50,280 nucleotides of DNA from VFMC01 sp044238435 (lineage in GTDB: Bacteria; Actinomycetota; Acidimicrobiia; Acidimicrobiales; Ilumatobacteraceae): contig JBIIDH010000010.1 of NCBI GenBank assembly GCA_044238435.1, forward strand, positions 1 through 50,280. The letters run 5' to 3'. Position numbers and translations under genes: made by a program. Of this stretch, positions 1 through 7,432 are shown one piece after another. The notes under the pieces were generated by a model. The model saw only the letters and a program-made list of their open reading frames with translations. It had not been told where the DNA came from and ran no database searches. Position 1 is the first letter of the stretch. Each line of letters opens with the position of its first letter.

Positions 1-45
1 GTTCTGGAGTGCGGCGCGGCCCTGGGTGCTGATCAGTCGGAACAT
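1..45 (-). CDS. N-terminus of a divergent gene leaving the window (unknown product)
   Basis: An ATG at 45-43 on the minus strand opens a frame reading MFRLISTQGRAALQN before the window ends, so only 15 codons are visible. A GAGAAT box lies 7 nt upstream of this ATG, the spacing seen at other starts in this window. The gene is divergent from the GntR regulator at 76 and is therefore a plausible target of it. The product cannot be named from so few residues. Confidence 0.4.
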   Translation of the reverse strand, partial: MFRLISTQGRAALQN

Positions 46-56
46 GAATGACATTC

Positions 57-64
57 TCTATAGA
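57..64. promoter_or_regulatory. AT-rich palindrome TCTATAGA in a divergent promoter
   Basis: The 30 bp between the left-edge gene and the GntR gene are strikingly AT-rich for this genome. They contain the perfect 8-bp palindrome TCTATAGA, whose TATAGA also resembles a -10 box for the GntR gene. Small palindromes in divergent intergenic regions are usual GntR operator sites, so autoregulation is inferred. The exact operator extent is unknown. Confidence 0.35.
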
Positions 65-75
65 TCACAGATTCA

Positions 76-759
76 ATGCAAGTGCCCTATCATCGGCCCG
101 TGCCCCCGCAGCAGGCTTCGCCGCCCACCCGTGCCGAATGGGTCGACTCGCTGCTGCGTCGCGCCATCCTGTCGGGTGAGCTGCGGCCCGGCCAGAAGCT
201 GCTCGGCGAGAAGCTGGCCGAGCGGTGGGGCGTGTCGGCCACACCGCTGCGCGAGTCGTTCCAGCGGCTCGCTGGTGAAGGCCTGGTGGTGATCGAACCG
301 CAGCGGGGTGCACGCGTGGCGCCGATCGGTGCACACGATGTGGCCGAGGTGTACGAACTGCGCCTGCTGCTCGATCCGGTGGCGTTGCGCGGGTCCATCG
401 ATGCAGCCCGCCACGGTGCCGCGGTGGATGCCGACTACGTCGCGCAGGTGGACCGGGCGTACGACGCGCTGATGGCGCAGCACCGATCCACCACGGCGTT
501 CCACGACGCGCACCACGAGTTCCACCTGGCGCTCGTGCGGTGGTGCCCCAACCAGCGACTGGTGCGCCAGGTCGACCAGTTGCTCGACCAGTCGCAGCGC
601 TATCAGGCGCTCGGTGGTGGAGCGCGCCGCCGTGGCGACGCAGCCGCCGAGCACCGAGCGCTACGCGATGCGTGCGTGCAGGGTGACGGCGACGATGCCG
701 CAGCCACCCTGGTGGCCCATCTGCAGGCGACGCTCGAGGCTGTGCTCGCCCAGGCCTGA
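76..759 (+). CDS. GntR-family (FadR/FCD subfamily) transcriptional regulator
   Basis: 227-residue DNA-binding regulator. The N-terminal winged helix (about residues 20-85) has the classic pattern GELRPGQKL...ERWGVSATPLRESFQRLAGEGLV. The remainder (about 95-220) is all-helical with conserved Asp/His positions (ELRLLLDP, FHDAHHEFH), typical of the FCD ligand-binding domain, which binds carboxylates often through a metal. The length fits the family. It is divergent from a gene running off the left edge, which is its most likely target. The ligand cannot be inferred. The ATG at 76 has no clear Shine-Dalgarno sequence. Confidence 0.9.
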   Translation: MQVPYHRPVPPQQASPPTRAEWVDSLLRRAILSGELRPGQKLLGEKLAERWGVSATPLRESFQRLAGEGLVVIEPQRGARVAPIGAHDVAEVYELRLLLDPVALRGSIDAARHGAAVDADYVAQVDRAYDALMAQHRSTTAFHDAHHEFHLALVRWCPNQRLVRQVDQLLDQSQRYQALGGGARRRGDAAAEHRALRDACVQGDGDDAAATLVAHLQATLEAVLAQA

Positions 760-791
760 GCCCGGGGATGGGGCCCGACGGGTGGGCCCGG

Positions 792-2078
792 CTACTCGTC
801 GTCGGGTGGTGGGTGGGTTCGTTCCTCGTGGCGGATGCGCCAGCGGAGGCGGGCGCGGGCTTCGTCGAGTCGGTCGATGGTGCGGTGCGGGCGCGGGGTG
901 TGGTTGCCGGCGCGGCGCAGAACGGCGACGCGGTTGTGGGCGTTGCAGCCGAGGTCGCCGGCGAACTGACTGGTGAGGCCTCCGTCGGCGTAGGCGACGA
1001 TGTGGTCGACATCGCACTCGTCGGCGGGTACGTCGCAGCCGGAGGGGTGTCGGCAGTGCTGGTCGCGGACTTCGATGGCGCGGCGCAGTGCGCCGCGGAA
1101 GGTGCGTTGCCGACCGACCGAGAGGATGGTGGTGTGGTCGGCGAACAGCACGGTTTCGAGCATTGCGGTGTCGAGGTAGGGGACCAGGTCGCCCGAGCCG
1201 AGCAGGGTGCCGCTGGCGAGAGTGCAGAGGCGGGCCATGGTGTCGTTGCCGACGGTGACCGTGAACAACGGTCGTGGTCGGCGTCCGCTGGCGGGTGCGG
1301 TGGCCGAGCGGGCGGCCATCTCGATGAGTGCTGCGGCGCGGCCCTGGGCGGGGGTGCGGGTGATGCCGGCCTGTTTGTCGGTGCGACGAATCTGCTCGGT
1401 CAGGCGGCGCAGTTCGTTGATGACGATCTCGGCACCGATCGGGTCGAGGTCGCCATCGATGACGAGGCGCCCTTCGAACGATCGTGATGCGAACAGTCGC
1501 GCATCGGCATGCGGAACGGGTGTGGGGCGTGGTTCGGGATCGGCCCCGTCAGGGAGGCATCGTTCCCGGTCGTGCGCGAGGTCGGTGTCGAGGAGTTCGT
1601 CGACGATCTCGGTCCAGCGTTGGATGACGATGCGGGTACCGCGCAGATCGAGCGGTGTGCATTCGCGCACCAGCATCGCTTCGGCCTCAGCGAACAGTGC
1701 GGCGCGAGCCGGGGTGTTGGCGGCAGTGATCACCCGGAACTGGTCGAGCGACAACGCGCCTGCCGTGACTGCAGCAGCGGTGTGCGGGCAGCGTCGCCCG
1801 GCGCGGGCCTGGGCGACCTCGGTGCGAGCGTGGTCGACCGACGACCGATCCAGGCGCGCCACCCGATGTGCTGCGGTACGCGAGCCGTTCGACTCCCAGA
1901 TCCGCCGCTCGTCCCACTCGGCCACCAGGCCACGCGCCGCGCCGGTGAGGCGTTGGCGCTCGGACTGCAGGCCGGCGACCAGCTCGTCGAGCTCGCCATC
2001 CGCGAGCGCGCCCACATCGAGACCCGCCAACGCATCAACTGTGTTGCGCAGCTGGACGAGAGCAGCACCGACCGACAT
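792..2078 (-). CDS. DUF222 / HNH endonuclease-domain protein
   Basis: About 428 residues. The N-terminal two thirds is the alpha-helical DUF222 region common in actinobacterial genomes, with the RCPHTAAAVTAGALSLDQ-type core. The C-terminus (about 340-400) is an HNH nuclease module: a Cys-rich approach (CRHPSGCDVP), the core Asp-His in CDVDHIVAYADGG and the distal Asn-His in CNAHNR. The family is multicopy in actinobacteria, is often called a 13E12-repeat-like family, and has no settled function. I prefer the ATG at 2078, preceded by AGGA. A GTG at 2138 would add 20 residues but lies within a 13-bp tandem repeat and has no Shine-Dalgarno sequence. Confidence 0.85.
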   Translation of the reverse strand: MSVGAALVQLRNTVDALAGLDVGALADGELDELVAGLQSERQRLTGAARGLVAEWDERRIWESNGSRTAAHRVARLDRSSVDHARTEVAQARAGRRCPHTAAAVTAGALSLDQFRVITAANTPARAALFAEAEAMLVRECTPLDLRGTRIVIQRWTEIVDELLDTDLAHDRERCLPDGADPEPRPTPVPHADARLFASRSFEGRLVIDGDLDPIGAEIVINELRRLTEQIRRTDKQAGITRTPAQGRAAALIEMAARSATAPASGRRPRPLFTVTVGNDTMARLCTLASGTLLGSGDLVPYLDTAMLETVLFADHTTILSVGRQRTFRGALRRAIEVRDQHCRHPSGCDVPADECDVDHIVAYADGGLTSQFAGDLGCNAHNRVAVLRRAGNHTPRPHRTIDRLDEARARLRWRIRHEERTHPPPDDE

Positions 2079-2130
2079 GCGGCCATCCTGCACGAGGGGT
2101 GTGGCACGGTTTCCCGCTGCAGGCCCGAGC

Positions 2131-2156
2131 GGCGTCACCAGCCGGCGTCACCAGCC
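2131..2156. repeat. 13-bp perfect tandem duplication spanning the amine oxidase stop codon
   Basis: The unit GGCGTCACCAGCC occurs twice back to back (2131-2143 and 2144-2156). The second copy contains the TGA stop of the minus-strand amine oxidase. Replication slippage is the simplest origin. Confidence 0.9.
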
Positions 2157-3566
2157 GGCGTCGAGGAACTGCTGCAACGCGGCCAGGCCGGCGGTGCGCA
2201 ACTCGTCGTCGCTGCGTTCGGCCCATGCCCGCGCAGTGCGGCCGCCGTGCAGGGCGAGCAGCACGGGTTCGCCGGTGAGCGGTGCGAGGTTGAACCACTC
2301 GCGAAACGCTGTGCCGGGTTCGTCGACGCGTGTCCACATCAACGACTCGTTGGTCCAGAACCGCTCGGGGAAGACGAACCACACCTTGTCGAGCAGACCG
2401 GTGCCCATGGCGTCGATGGCGGCCTGATGGGAGTCGGGCAACGGTGGGTCGAAGGAGATGACGTCGGCTGCCAGTACGGCGAGGGGTGCGGTGACCACCA
2501 CCCGGTCGCAGGTGAACGAGGAGCCGTCGGCGAGGGTGAGGTCGGCTCCGTCGCCACCCCACGACACCTCGAGCACCGCTGTGCTCACGCGGATGTCGAG
2601 GCCGTCGGCGAGGTGATCGGCCAGGCCGCCATAGCCGCCCAGCACCAGCAGGTCGTCGCCCTCGGAGCCCTCCTCGGTGCCCCACCAGGCCGACAGTTCG
2701 TCGGCGTTCGCGCCGTACTCGCTGGCGAGTTCCACCTCGTCGAGGTGGTTCAACGCGAGCGGGTCCACTTCGGCGCCGCTGGCGGCGACGGCCGCGGCGA
2801 TCGAGAAGTCGGCGTCGGCGTCGTCAGCCCAGTCGGTGGCAGTGGCGATGGCGTCGGCTGCCTCGTCGAGCGACGCCTGGGTGAGTCCGCCGGTGAACAG
2901 CGTGCTGGCGTTGTCGTAGTCGAAGTCGACGGCGTCGACCCCGAGACCGTCGAGTTGCCCAGCGAGGTCGCTGGCCGTGATGTCGTGCACCCAGGAGGCG
3001 CCCAGTTCGACCGGCACGGGCCAGGCGTCGGACCGCACCGTGGCGACGCGTCCGCCGATGCGGTCGCGGGCCTCGAACACCGTCACGGTGTGGCCGGCGT
3101 CTCGCAGCGCCCGTGCTGCGGCGAGCCCCGCCACACCCGCGCCGAGCACGGCCACCACGTCGCCCGCCTCGGCCACGTCGTCGACCTCGCCAGCAACCCT
3201 GCGACCCGACTCGAGCGCGCCGTGCACGGTCGCCGGGGCGGTGCTGGAGGTGGCCTCGCCGGCGAAGAACAGCCGGCCGTCGATCGGCTCGGCCAGGGCG
3301 GCGCGCAGCGCCGGGTCGGCGCCCACCGGGAGGAACGAGTACGACCCGCGGGCCCACGGGTCGACCGACCACGAGGTGCGGATCATCGCCAGCGGTTCGG
3401 GTACGCGGCGAGCGGTCGGTGTCTCGGTAGGCGATGGCGTCGACCCGTCGGTGCCGGTGCCGGTGCCGGTGGGCGACGACGGTGAGTCGGCGCGGCACGA
3501 GGCGAGAGCGAGCGCTGCCGGCATCGTGGCCAGCAACCGGAGGAGATCGCGTCGCGTCGGGGTCAC
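2148..3566 (-). CDS. Circularly permuted flavin amine oxidase, Tat-exported lipoprotein
   Basis: 472 residues. Residues 5-24 form a twin-arginine signal (RRDLLRLL) ending in a lipobox, LASC, with Cys24. A Ser/Thr/Pro/Gly linker (25-55) follows. Residues 60-127 then carry what is normally the C-terminal end of monoamine-oxidase-type proteins (RTSWSVDPWARGSYSF, LFFAGEATSS, VHGALESGRR). Only after that, at 138-173, comes the normally N-terminal FAD-binding motif (VAVLGAGVAGLAAAR, FEARDRIGGR). The substrate domain continues to residue 472 and ends just where the relocated segment would normally begin. The GTG start overlaps the IclR stop by 4 bp, giving a coupled operon. It likely oxidises an amine or amino acid at the outer membrane face; the substrate is unknown. 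Confidence 0.85.
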   Translation of the reverse strand: MTPTRRDLLRLLATMPAALALASCRADSPSSPTGTGTGTDGSTPSPTETPTARRVPEPLAMIRTSWSVDPWARGSYSFLPVGADPALRAALAEPIDGRLFFAGEATSSTAPATVHGALESGRRVAGEVDDVAEAGDVVAVLGAGVAGLAAARALRDAGHTVTVFEARDRIGGRVATVRSDAWPVPVELGASWVHDITASDLAGQLDGLGVDAVDFDYDNASTLFTGGLTQASLDEAADAIATATDWADDADADFSIAAAVAASGAEVDPLALNHLDEVELASEYGANADELSAWWGTEEGSEGDDLLVLGGYGGLADHLADGLDIRVSTAVLEVSWGGDGADLTLADGSSFTCDRVVVTAPLAVLAADVISFDPPLPDSHQAAIDAMGTGLLDKVWFVFPERFWTNESLMWTRVDEPGTAFREWFNLAPLTGEPVLLALHGGRTARAWAERSDDELRTAGLAALQQFLDAGW

Positions 3567-4195
3567 GGGGCCAGTCTGGCAGCGGTGCCGAGCACAGCGC
3601 GCCGGGTACGAGCGAGCACCTCGCCCTGCAGCCGGAACGATGGGCCCACCACGCTGATGGCGGCCACCACACGGTCGTCGCCGCTGCGCACCGGGGCCGA
3701 CACGGCGGTGATGCCGGCTTCCACTGCATCGACGCGAACGGCCACGCCATCGGGGTCGGTGCGCCCGGCCAGCGCAGCGCCGACCGCGGTGTCGCGGCGC
3801 GAGATCTGGTGACCGAGCCAACTGACGTGGCGGATGGCGTGGTGCCCCTCGGCCAGGCAGGTGTACACGGCGTGGGTGCGGTCGAGCGGTTCGGCCAGGT
3901 AGGCCGACTCGCCCGTGGTGGCGGCCAGCTCGGCCAGCAGCGGTTCGGCCAGACGGGGGAGCGACGCTGCGGTGACCAGGGCGCGGGCGATGCGGAACAA
4001 CTCGGGACCGGGCTCGAAGCGGCCATCGTCGGCGCGGCGGTTCACGAACCCGGTGGCCTCGAGGGCGCGGAGGTGACGCAGGGCCGTACTGGGGGCCAGG
4101 TCGACGGTGCGCGCCGCGTCGCTGAGTGTGATGCCCTCGGTGTGGTCGGCCACCACCCGCAGCAGGCTCAGACCTCGATCGGCTGCTTGCGCCAT
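3563..4195 (-). CDS. IclR-family transcriptional regulator
   Basis: 210 residues. The N-terminal winged helix (about 5-60) includes the recognition region LSDAARTVDLAPSTALRHLRALEATGFV. The C-terminal effector-binding domain (about 75-205) shows the family traits ESAYLAEPLDRTHAVYTC and SAPVRSGDDRVVAAISVVGPSFRL. It lies 30 bp from the divergent hutH start and overlaps the following amine oxidase by GTGA. It is therefore the likely local regulator of both the hut operon and its own operon, in place of the HutC or HutP seen elsewhere. Its ATG is preceded at 7 nt by CAGAGT, part of the palindrome at 4203-4215, suggesting a leaderless, autoregulated transcript. Confidence 0.9.
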   Translation of the reverse strand: MAQAADRGLSLLRVVADHTEGITLSDAARTVDLAPSTALRHLRALEATGFVNRRADDGRFEPGPELFRIARALVTAASLPRLAEPLLAELAATTGESAYLAEPLDRTHAVYTCLAEGHHAIRHVSWLGHQISRRDTAVGAALAGRTDPDGVAVRVDAVEAGITAVSAPVRSGDDRVVAAISVVGPSFRLQGEVLARTRRAVLGTAARLAP

Positions 4196-4202
4196 GTTCC
4201 AC

Positions 4203-4215
4203 ACTCTGGCAGAGT
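4203..4215. promoter_or_regulatory. Perfect palindrome ACTCTG-G-CAGAGT, candidate IclR operator
   Basis: The 13-bp palindrome lies in the 30-bp gap between the divergent IclR (4195) and hutH (4226) starts. Each arm reads CAGAGT on its own strand, which fits the xAxxxT -10 pattern 7 nt from the IclR ATG and 10 nt from the hutH ATG. A protein bound here would cover both start regions. The operator role is inferred; the palindrome is directly visible. Confidence 0.55.
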
Positions 4216-4225
4216 TTGCCGCTGT

Positions 4226-5767
4226 ATGGAAGCCATCGAACTGGCAGGACAGGGTCTGGCGATCGACGACGTGGTGGCGGTGGCGCGGGGTGGAGCGCCG
4301 GTCGCCCTCGCCGACTCCGCACGTAGGGCGATGGAGGCGAGCGCCGCGCTGATCGACGGCTTCGTCGCCGGCGACACCCCGGTGTACGGCGTGACCACCG
4401 GCTTCGGGGCGTTGGCGAGCACGGTCATCCCCGCCGATCGGACCGCCGAGTTGCAGGTGGCGCTCGTGCGCTCGCACGCCGCCGGTATGGGCGACCCGGT
4501 GGAGACCGAGGTGGTTCGTGCCACGTTGCTGCTGCGAGCGCGCAGTCTGGCGATGGCGCGCTCGGGAGCACGCCCCGAACTGGTCGATCTGCAACTCGGC
4601 CTGCTGAACGCGGGCATCACGCCGGTGGTGCGCGAGCACGGTTCGCTGGGCGCCAGCGGCGACCTGGCACCGCTCAGCCACTGCGCACTCGCACTGTTGG
4701 GTGAGGGTGAGGTCGCCCTCCCCGACGGCATGGTGCTCGCCGCCGACGAGGCGCTCGCCGCGGCCGGCCTGCAGCCGGTGACGCTGCGTGCCAAGGAGGG
4801 ACTCGCACTCATCAACGGCACCGACGGCATCCTCGGCATGCTCGCTCTGGCCATCACCGATCTCGGTGCGCTGCTGCGCCTGGCCGATGTGAGCGCGGCC
4901 ATGAGCGTGGAGGGCCTGCTCGGCACCGACCGGGCCTTCGCCGCCGACCTGCAGGCGTTGCGTCCGCAACTGGGCCAAGCGGTGAGTGCTGCCAACCTTC
5001 GCCGCCTCCTGGCCGGCTCGGCCATCGTGGCCAGCCACCGTGAGGGCGACAGCCGGGTGCAGGACGCCTACTCGCTGCGCTGCACCCCGCAGGTGCACGG
5101 GGCGGCACACGACACGCTCGCCCACGCGCGGGCCGTTGCCGAGCGCGAACTCGAGGCCGCCATCGACAACCCGATGGTGCTGCCCGACGGCCGCGTCGAG
5201 TCGTGCGGCAACTTCCACGGCGCACCGCTGGCGCTGGTGTGCGACTTCCTGGCCATCGCGGTGAGCGAGCTGTCGGCCATCGCCGAGCGGCGCACCGACC
5301 GCATGCTCGACCGAGCCCGTTCGCACGGTCTGCCGCCGTTCCTCGCGCCCGACCCGGGCGTGAACTCGGGCTACATGATCGCCCACTACACACAGGCGGC
5401 GATGGCGATGGAGAACCAGCGACTCGCCGTGCCCGCCAGCACCCAGTCGCTGCCCACCAGTGCGATGCAGGAAGACCATGTGTCGAACGGCTGGGCGGCG
5501 GCCCGCAAACTGCGGCGCAGTATCGACAACCTGCGCCGCATCGTGGCCGTCGAGCTGGTGTGCGCCGGTGCGGCCATCGATCTGCGCGGCCCGCTGGCCC
5601 CCGCAGCCGGCACGGGCGCGGCCCTGCGTGTGCTCCGCGATGCGGTGGCGGGGCCCGGCCCCGACCGTTGGCTGTCGCCCGATCTGCGCGCCGCAGAGGC
5701 GCTGCTCGCCGACGGCAGTGTGCTCGCTGCCGTCGAATCCGCCATCGGCAACCTGGAGGTGCTCTAG
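4226..5767 (+). CDS. hutH: Histidine ammonia-lyase
   Basis: 513 residues, normal for the family. It deaminates L-histidine to urocanate and ammonia in the cytoplasm, the first step of histidine degradation. The MIO prosthetic group forms from Ala143-Ser144-Gly145 in GSLGASGDLAPLS. The catalytic Tyr54 lies in TPVYGVTTGFG. Other conserved parts are QDAYSLRCTPQVHGA and TSAMQEDHVSNG. It is the first gene of the hut operon; its TAG stop is directly followed by the hutU ATG. There is no Shine-Dalgarno sequence before the ATG at 4226, and the promoter is shared with the divergent IclR gene. Confidence 0.97.
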   Translation: MEAIELAGQGLAIDDVVAVARGGAPVALADSARRAMEASAALIDGFVAGDTPVYGVTTGFGALASTVIPADRTAELQVALVRSHAAGMGDPVETEVVRATLLLRARSLAMARSGARPELVDLQLGLLNAGITPVVREHGSLGASGDLAPLSHCALALLGEGEVALPDGMVLAADEALAAAGLQPVTLRAKEGLALINGTDGILGMLALAITDLGALLRLADVSAAMSVEGLLGTDRAFAADLQALRPQLGQAVSAANLRRLLAGSAIVASHREGDSRVQDAYSLRCTPQVHGAAHDTLAHARAVAERELEAAIDNPMVLPDGRVESCGNFHGAPLALVCDFLAIAVSELSAIAERRTDRMLDRARSHGLPPFLAPDPGVNSGYMIAHYTQAAMAMENQRLAVPASTQSLPTSAMQEDHVSNGWAAARKLRRSIDNLRRIVAVELVCAGAAIDLRGPLAPAAGTGAALRVLRDAVAGPGPDRWLSPDLRAAEALLADGSVLAAVESAIGNLEVL

Positions 5768-7432
5768 ATGTCTGGTCCCCGCCCCGTACGCGCCCCGCGC
5801 GGTACGCAACTGAACACGCTCGGCTGGCAGCAGGAAGCGGCCTACCGCATGCTGCACAACAACCTCGACCCCGAGGTGGCCGAACGCCCCGACGACCTGG
5901 TGGTGTACGGCGGCACCGGCCGCGCGGCGCGCAGCTGGGACGCGTTCGACGCGATGGCGCGCACGCTGCGCACCCTGCGCGACGACGAGACGATGCTGGT
6001 GCAGAGCGGTAAGCCGGTCGGTGTGTTCCGTACCCACGAGTGGGCGCCGCGTGTGCTGCTGGCCAACTCGAACCTCGTGCCCGAGTGGGGCAACTGGGAC
6101 GAGTTCCGGCGTCTCGAAGACCTCGGCCTCACGATGTACGGCCAGATGACGGCCGGGTCGTGGATCTACATCGGCACCCAGGGCATCCTGCAGGGCACCT
6201 ACGAGTGCTTCGCCGAGATCGCCCGTCGCAAGTTCGGCGGCACGCTCGCCGGCACCATCACCCTCACCGCCGGGGTGGGCGGCATGGGCGGCGCACAGCC
6301 GCTCGCCGTGACGATGAACGACGGTGTGGCGCTCTGCATCGACGTCGAGCAGTGGCGCATGGAGCGCCGTGTCGAGACGCGCTACCTCGACGAGGTGGCC
6401 GACTCGGTGGAGGACGCGATCGCCCGTTGCGTGCGCGCCCGCGACGAGCGCCGTCCGCTGTCGGTGGGCCTGGTGGGCAACGCGGCGCTCCTGCTGCCGC
6501 GACTGCTCGAGCTCGACTTCCCGGCCGACATCGTGACCGACCAGACCAGCGCCCACGACCCGCTCAGCTATGTGCCCGCCGACCTCACGCCCGAGGCGAC
6601 TGCCGAACTGGCGCGCACGAACCCGCAGGAACTCATCCGCCGGGCGCGCGAGTCGATGGCAGCGCACTGCCGGGCGATGGTGGGCTTCCTCGACAAGGGC
6701 AGCGAGGTGTTCGACTACGGCAACAGCCTGCGCACCGAGGCCAGGCTCGGCGGTTTCGACCGGGCCTTCGACTACCCGGGCTTCCTGCCCGCCTACATCC
6801 GCCCGTTGTTCTGTGAGGGCAAGGGCCCGTTCCGCTGGGTGGCCCTGTCGGGCGATCCGGCCGACATCGCCGCCACCGACCGGGCCGTGCTCGAGGAGTT
6901 CCCCGACGACGAGGGCCTGGCCCGCTGGATCCGTCTCGCCGGCGAACGCGTCGCGTTCCAGGGTCTGCCGGCGCGCATCTGCTGGTTGGGCTACGGCGAG
7001 CGCCACCGCCTCGGCCTGCGCTTCAACGAGATGGTGAAGCGCGGCGAGTTGAAGGCACCGGTTGTCATCGGCCGCGACCACCTCGACTCGGGCTCGGTGG
7101 CCTCGCCCTACCGCGAGACGGAGTCGATGCTCGACGGCAGCGACGCCATCGCCGACTGGCCCCTGCTCAATGCGCTGGTGAACACCTCGTCGGGAGCATC
7201 GTGGGTGAGCATCCACCACGGTGGCGGTGTGGGCATCGGCCGCAGTATCCATGCCGGCATGGTGTGCCTCGCCGACGGCACCGACCTGGCCGCGCAGAAG
7301 CTCGAGCGGGTGCTCACCACCGACCCGGGCATGGGCGTCATCCGCCATGCCGATGCGGGCTACGAGCGGGCGGTGGAAGTGGCCGGTGAACGCGGTGTGC
7401 GCATCCCGATGCGCGAAGGTACGGGTGCATGA
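5768..7432 (+). CDS. hutU: Urocanate hydratase
   Basis: 554 residues. It converts urocanate to 4-imidazolone-5-propionate using tightly bound NAD+. Typical segments are visible: LMVQSGKPVGVF-like VQSGKPVGVFRTH, TAGSWIYIGTQGILQGTYE, the glycine-rich NAD region TAGVGGMGGAQP, the active-site segment LPARICWLGYGER with its catalytic Cys, and GRDHLDSGSVASPYRETE. The start abuts the hutH stop, and the end overlaps the next gene by ATGA, so the set is co-translated. Confidence 0.97.
   Translation: MSGPRPVRAPRGTQLNTLGWQQEAAYRMLHNNLDPEVAERPDDLVVYGGTGRAARSWDAFDAMARTLRTLRDDETMLVQSGKPVGVFRTHEWAPRVLLANSNLVPEWGNWDEFRRLEDLGLTMYGQMTAGSWIYIGTQGILQGTYECFAEIARRKFGGTLAGTITLTAGVGGMGGAQPLAVTMNDGVALCIDVEQWRMERRVETRYLDEVADSVEDAIARCVRARDERRPLSVGLVGNAALLLPRLLELDFPADIVTDQTSAHDPLSYVPADLTPEATAELARTNPQELIRRARESMAAHCRAMVGFLDKGSEVFDYGNSLRTEARLGGFDRAFDYPGFLPAYIRPLFCEGKGPFRWVALSGDPADIAATDRAVLEEFPDDEGLARWIRLAGERVAFQGLPARICWLGYGERHRLGLRFNEMVKRGELKAPVVIGRDHLDSGSVASPYRETESMLDGSDAIADWPLLNALVNTSSGASWVSIHHGGGVGIGRSIHAGMVCLADGTDLAAQKLERVLTTDPGMGVIRHADAGYERAVEVAGERGVRIPMREGTGA

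Noticed and set aside
760..791. GC-rich repeated GGGCCC elements between the convergent GntR and HNH genes
   Set aside because: A weak hairpin can be drawn but has no T-tract and a short stem, so I do not call a terminator.
3451..3470. GTGCCG triplet-like repeats in the amine oxidase linker
   Set aside because: They merely encode the Gly-Thr linker after the lipobox; no separate element is implied.
1509..3485. 658-codon plus-strand frame opposite the HNH and amine oxidase genes
   Set aside because: It spans two real genes on the other strand and has no recognisable domain or start signal.
2148..4322. 724-codon version of the amine oxidase starting upstream of 3566
   Set aside because: The extra N-terminus is Arg/Pro/His-rich and overlaps the IclR gene in another frame. 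The GTG at 3566 gives a perfect Tat/lipobox signal and a 4-bp overlap.
3563..7348. Open frame of 1261 codons on the minus strand opposite hutH and hutU
   Set aside because: Only its last 210 codons (the IclR gene) look like protein. The rest is His/Arg/Gly/Val-rich, matches no family and mirrors the codon bias of the strongly supported hut genes.
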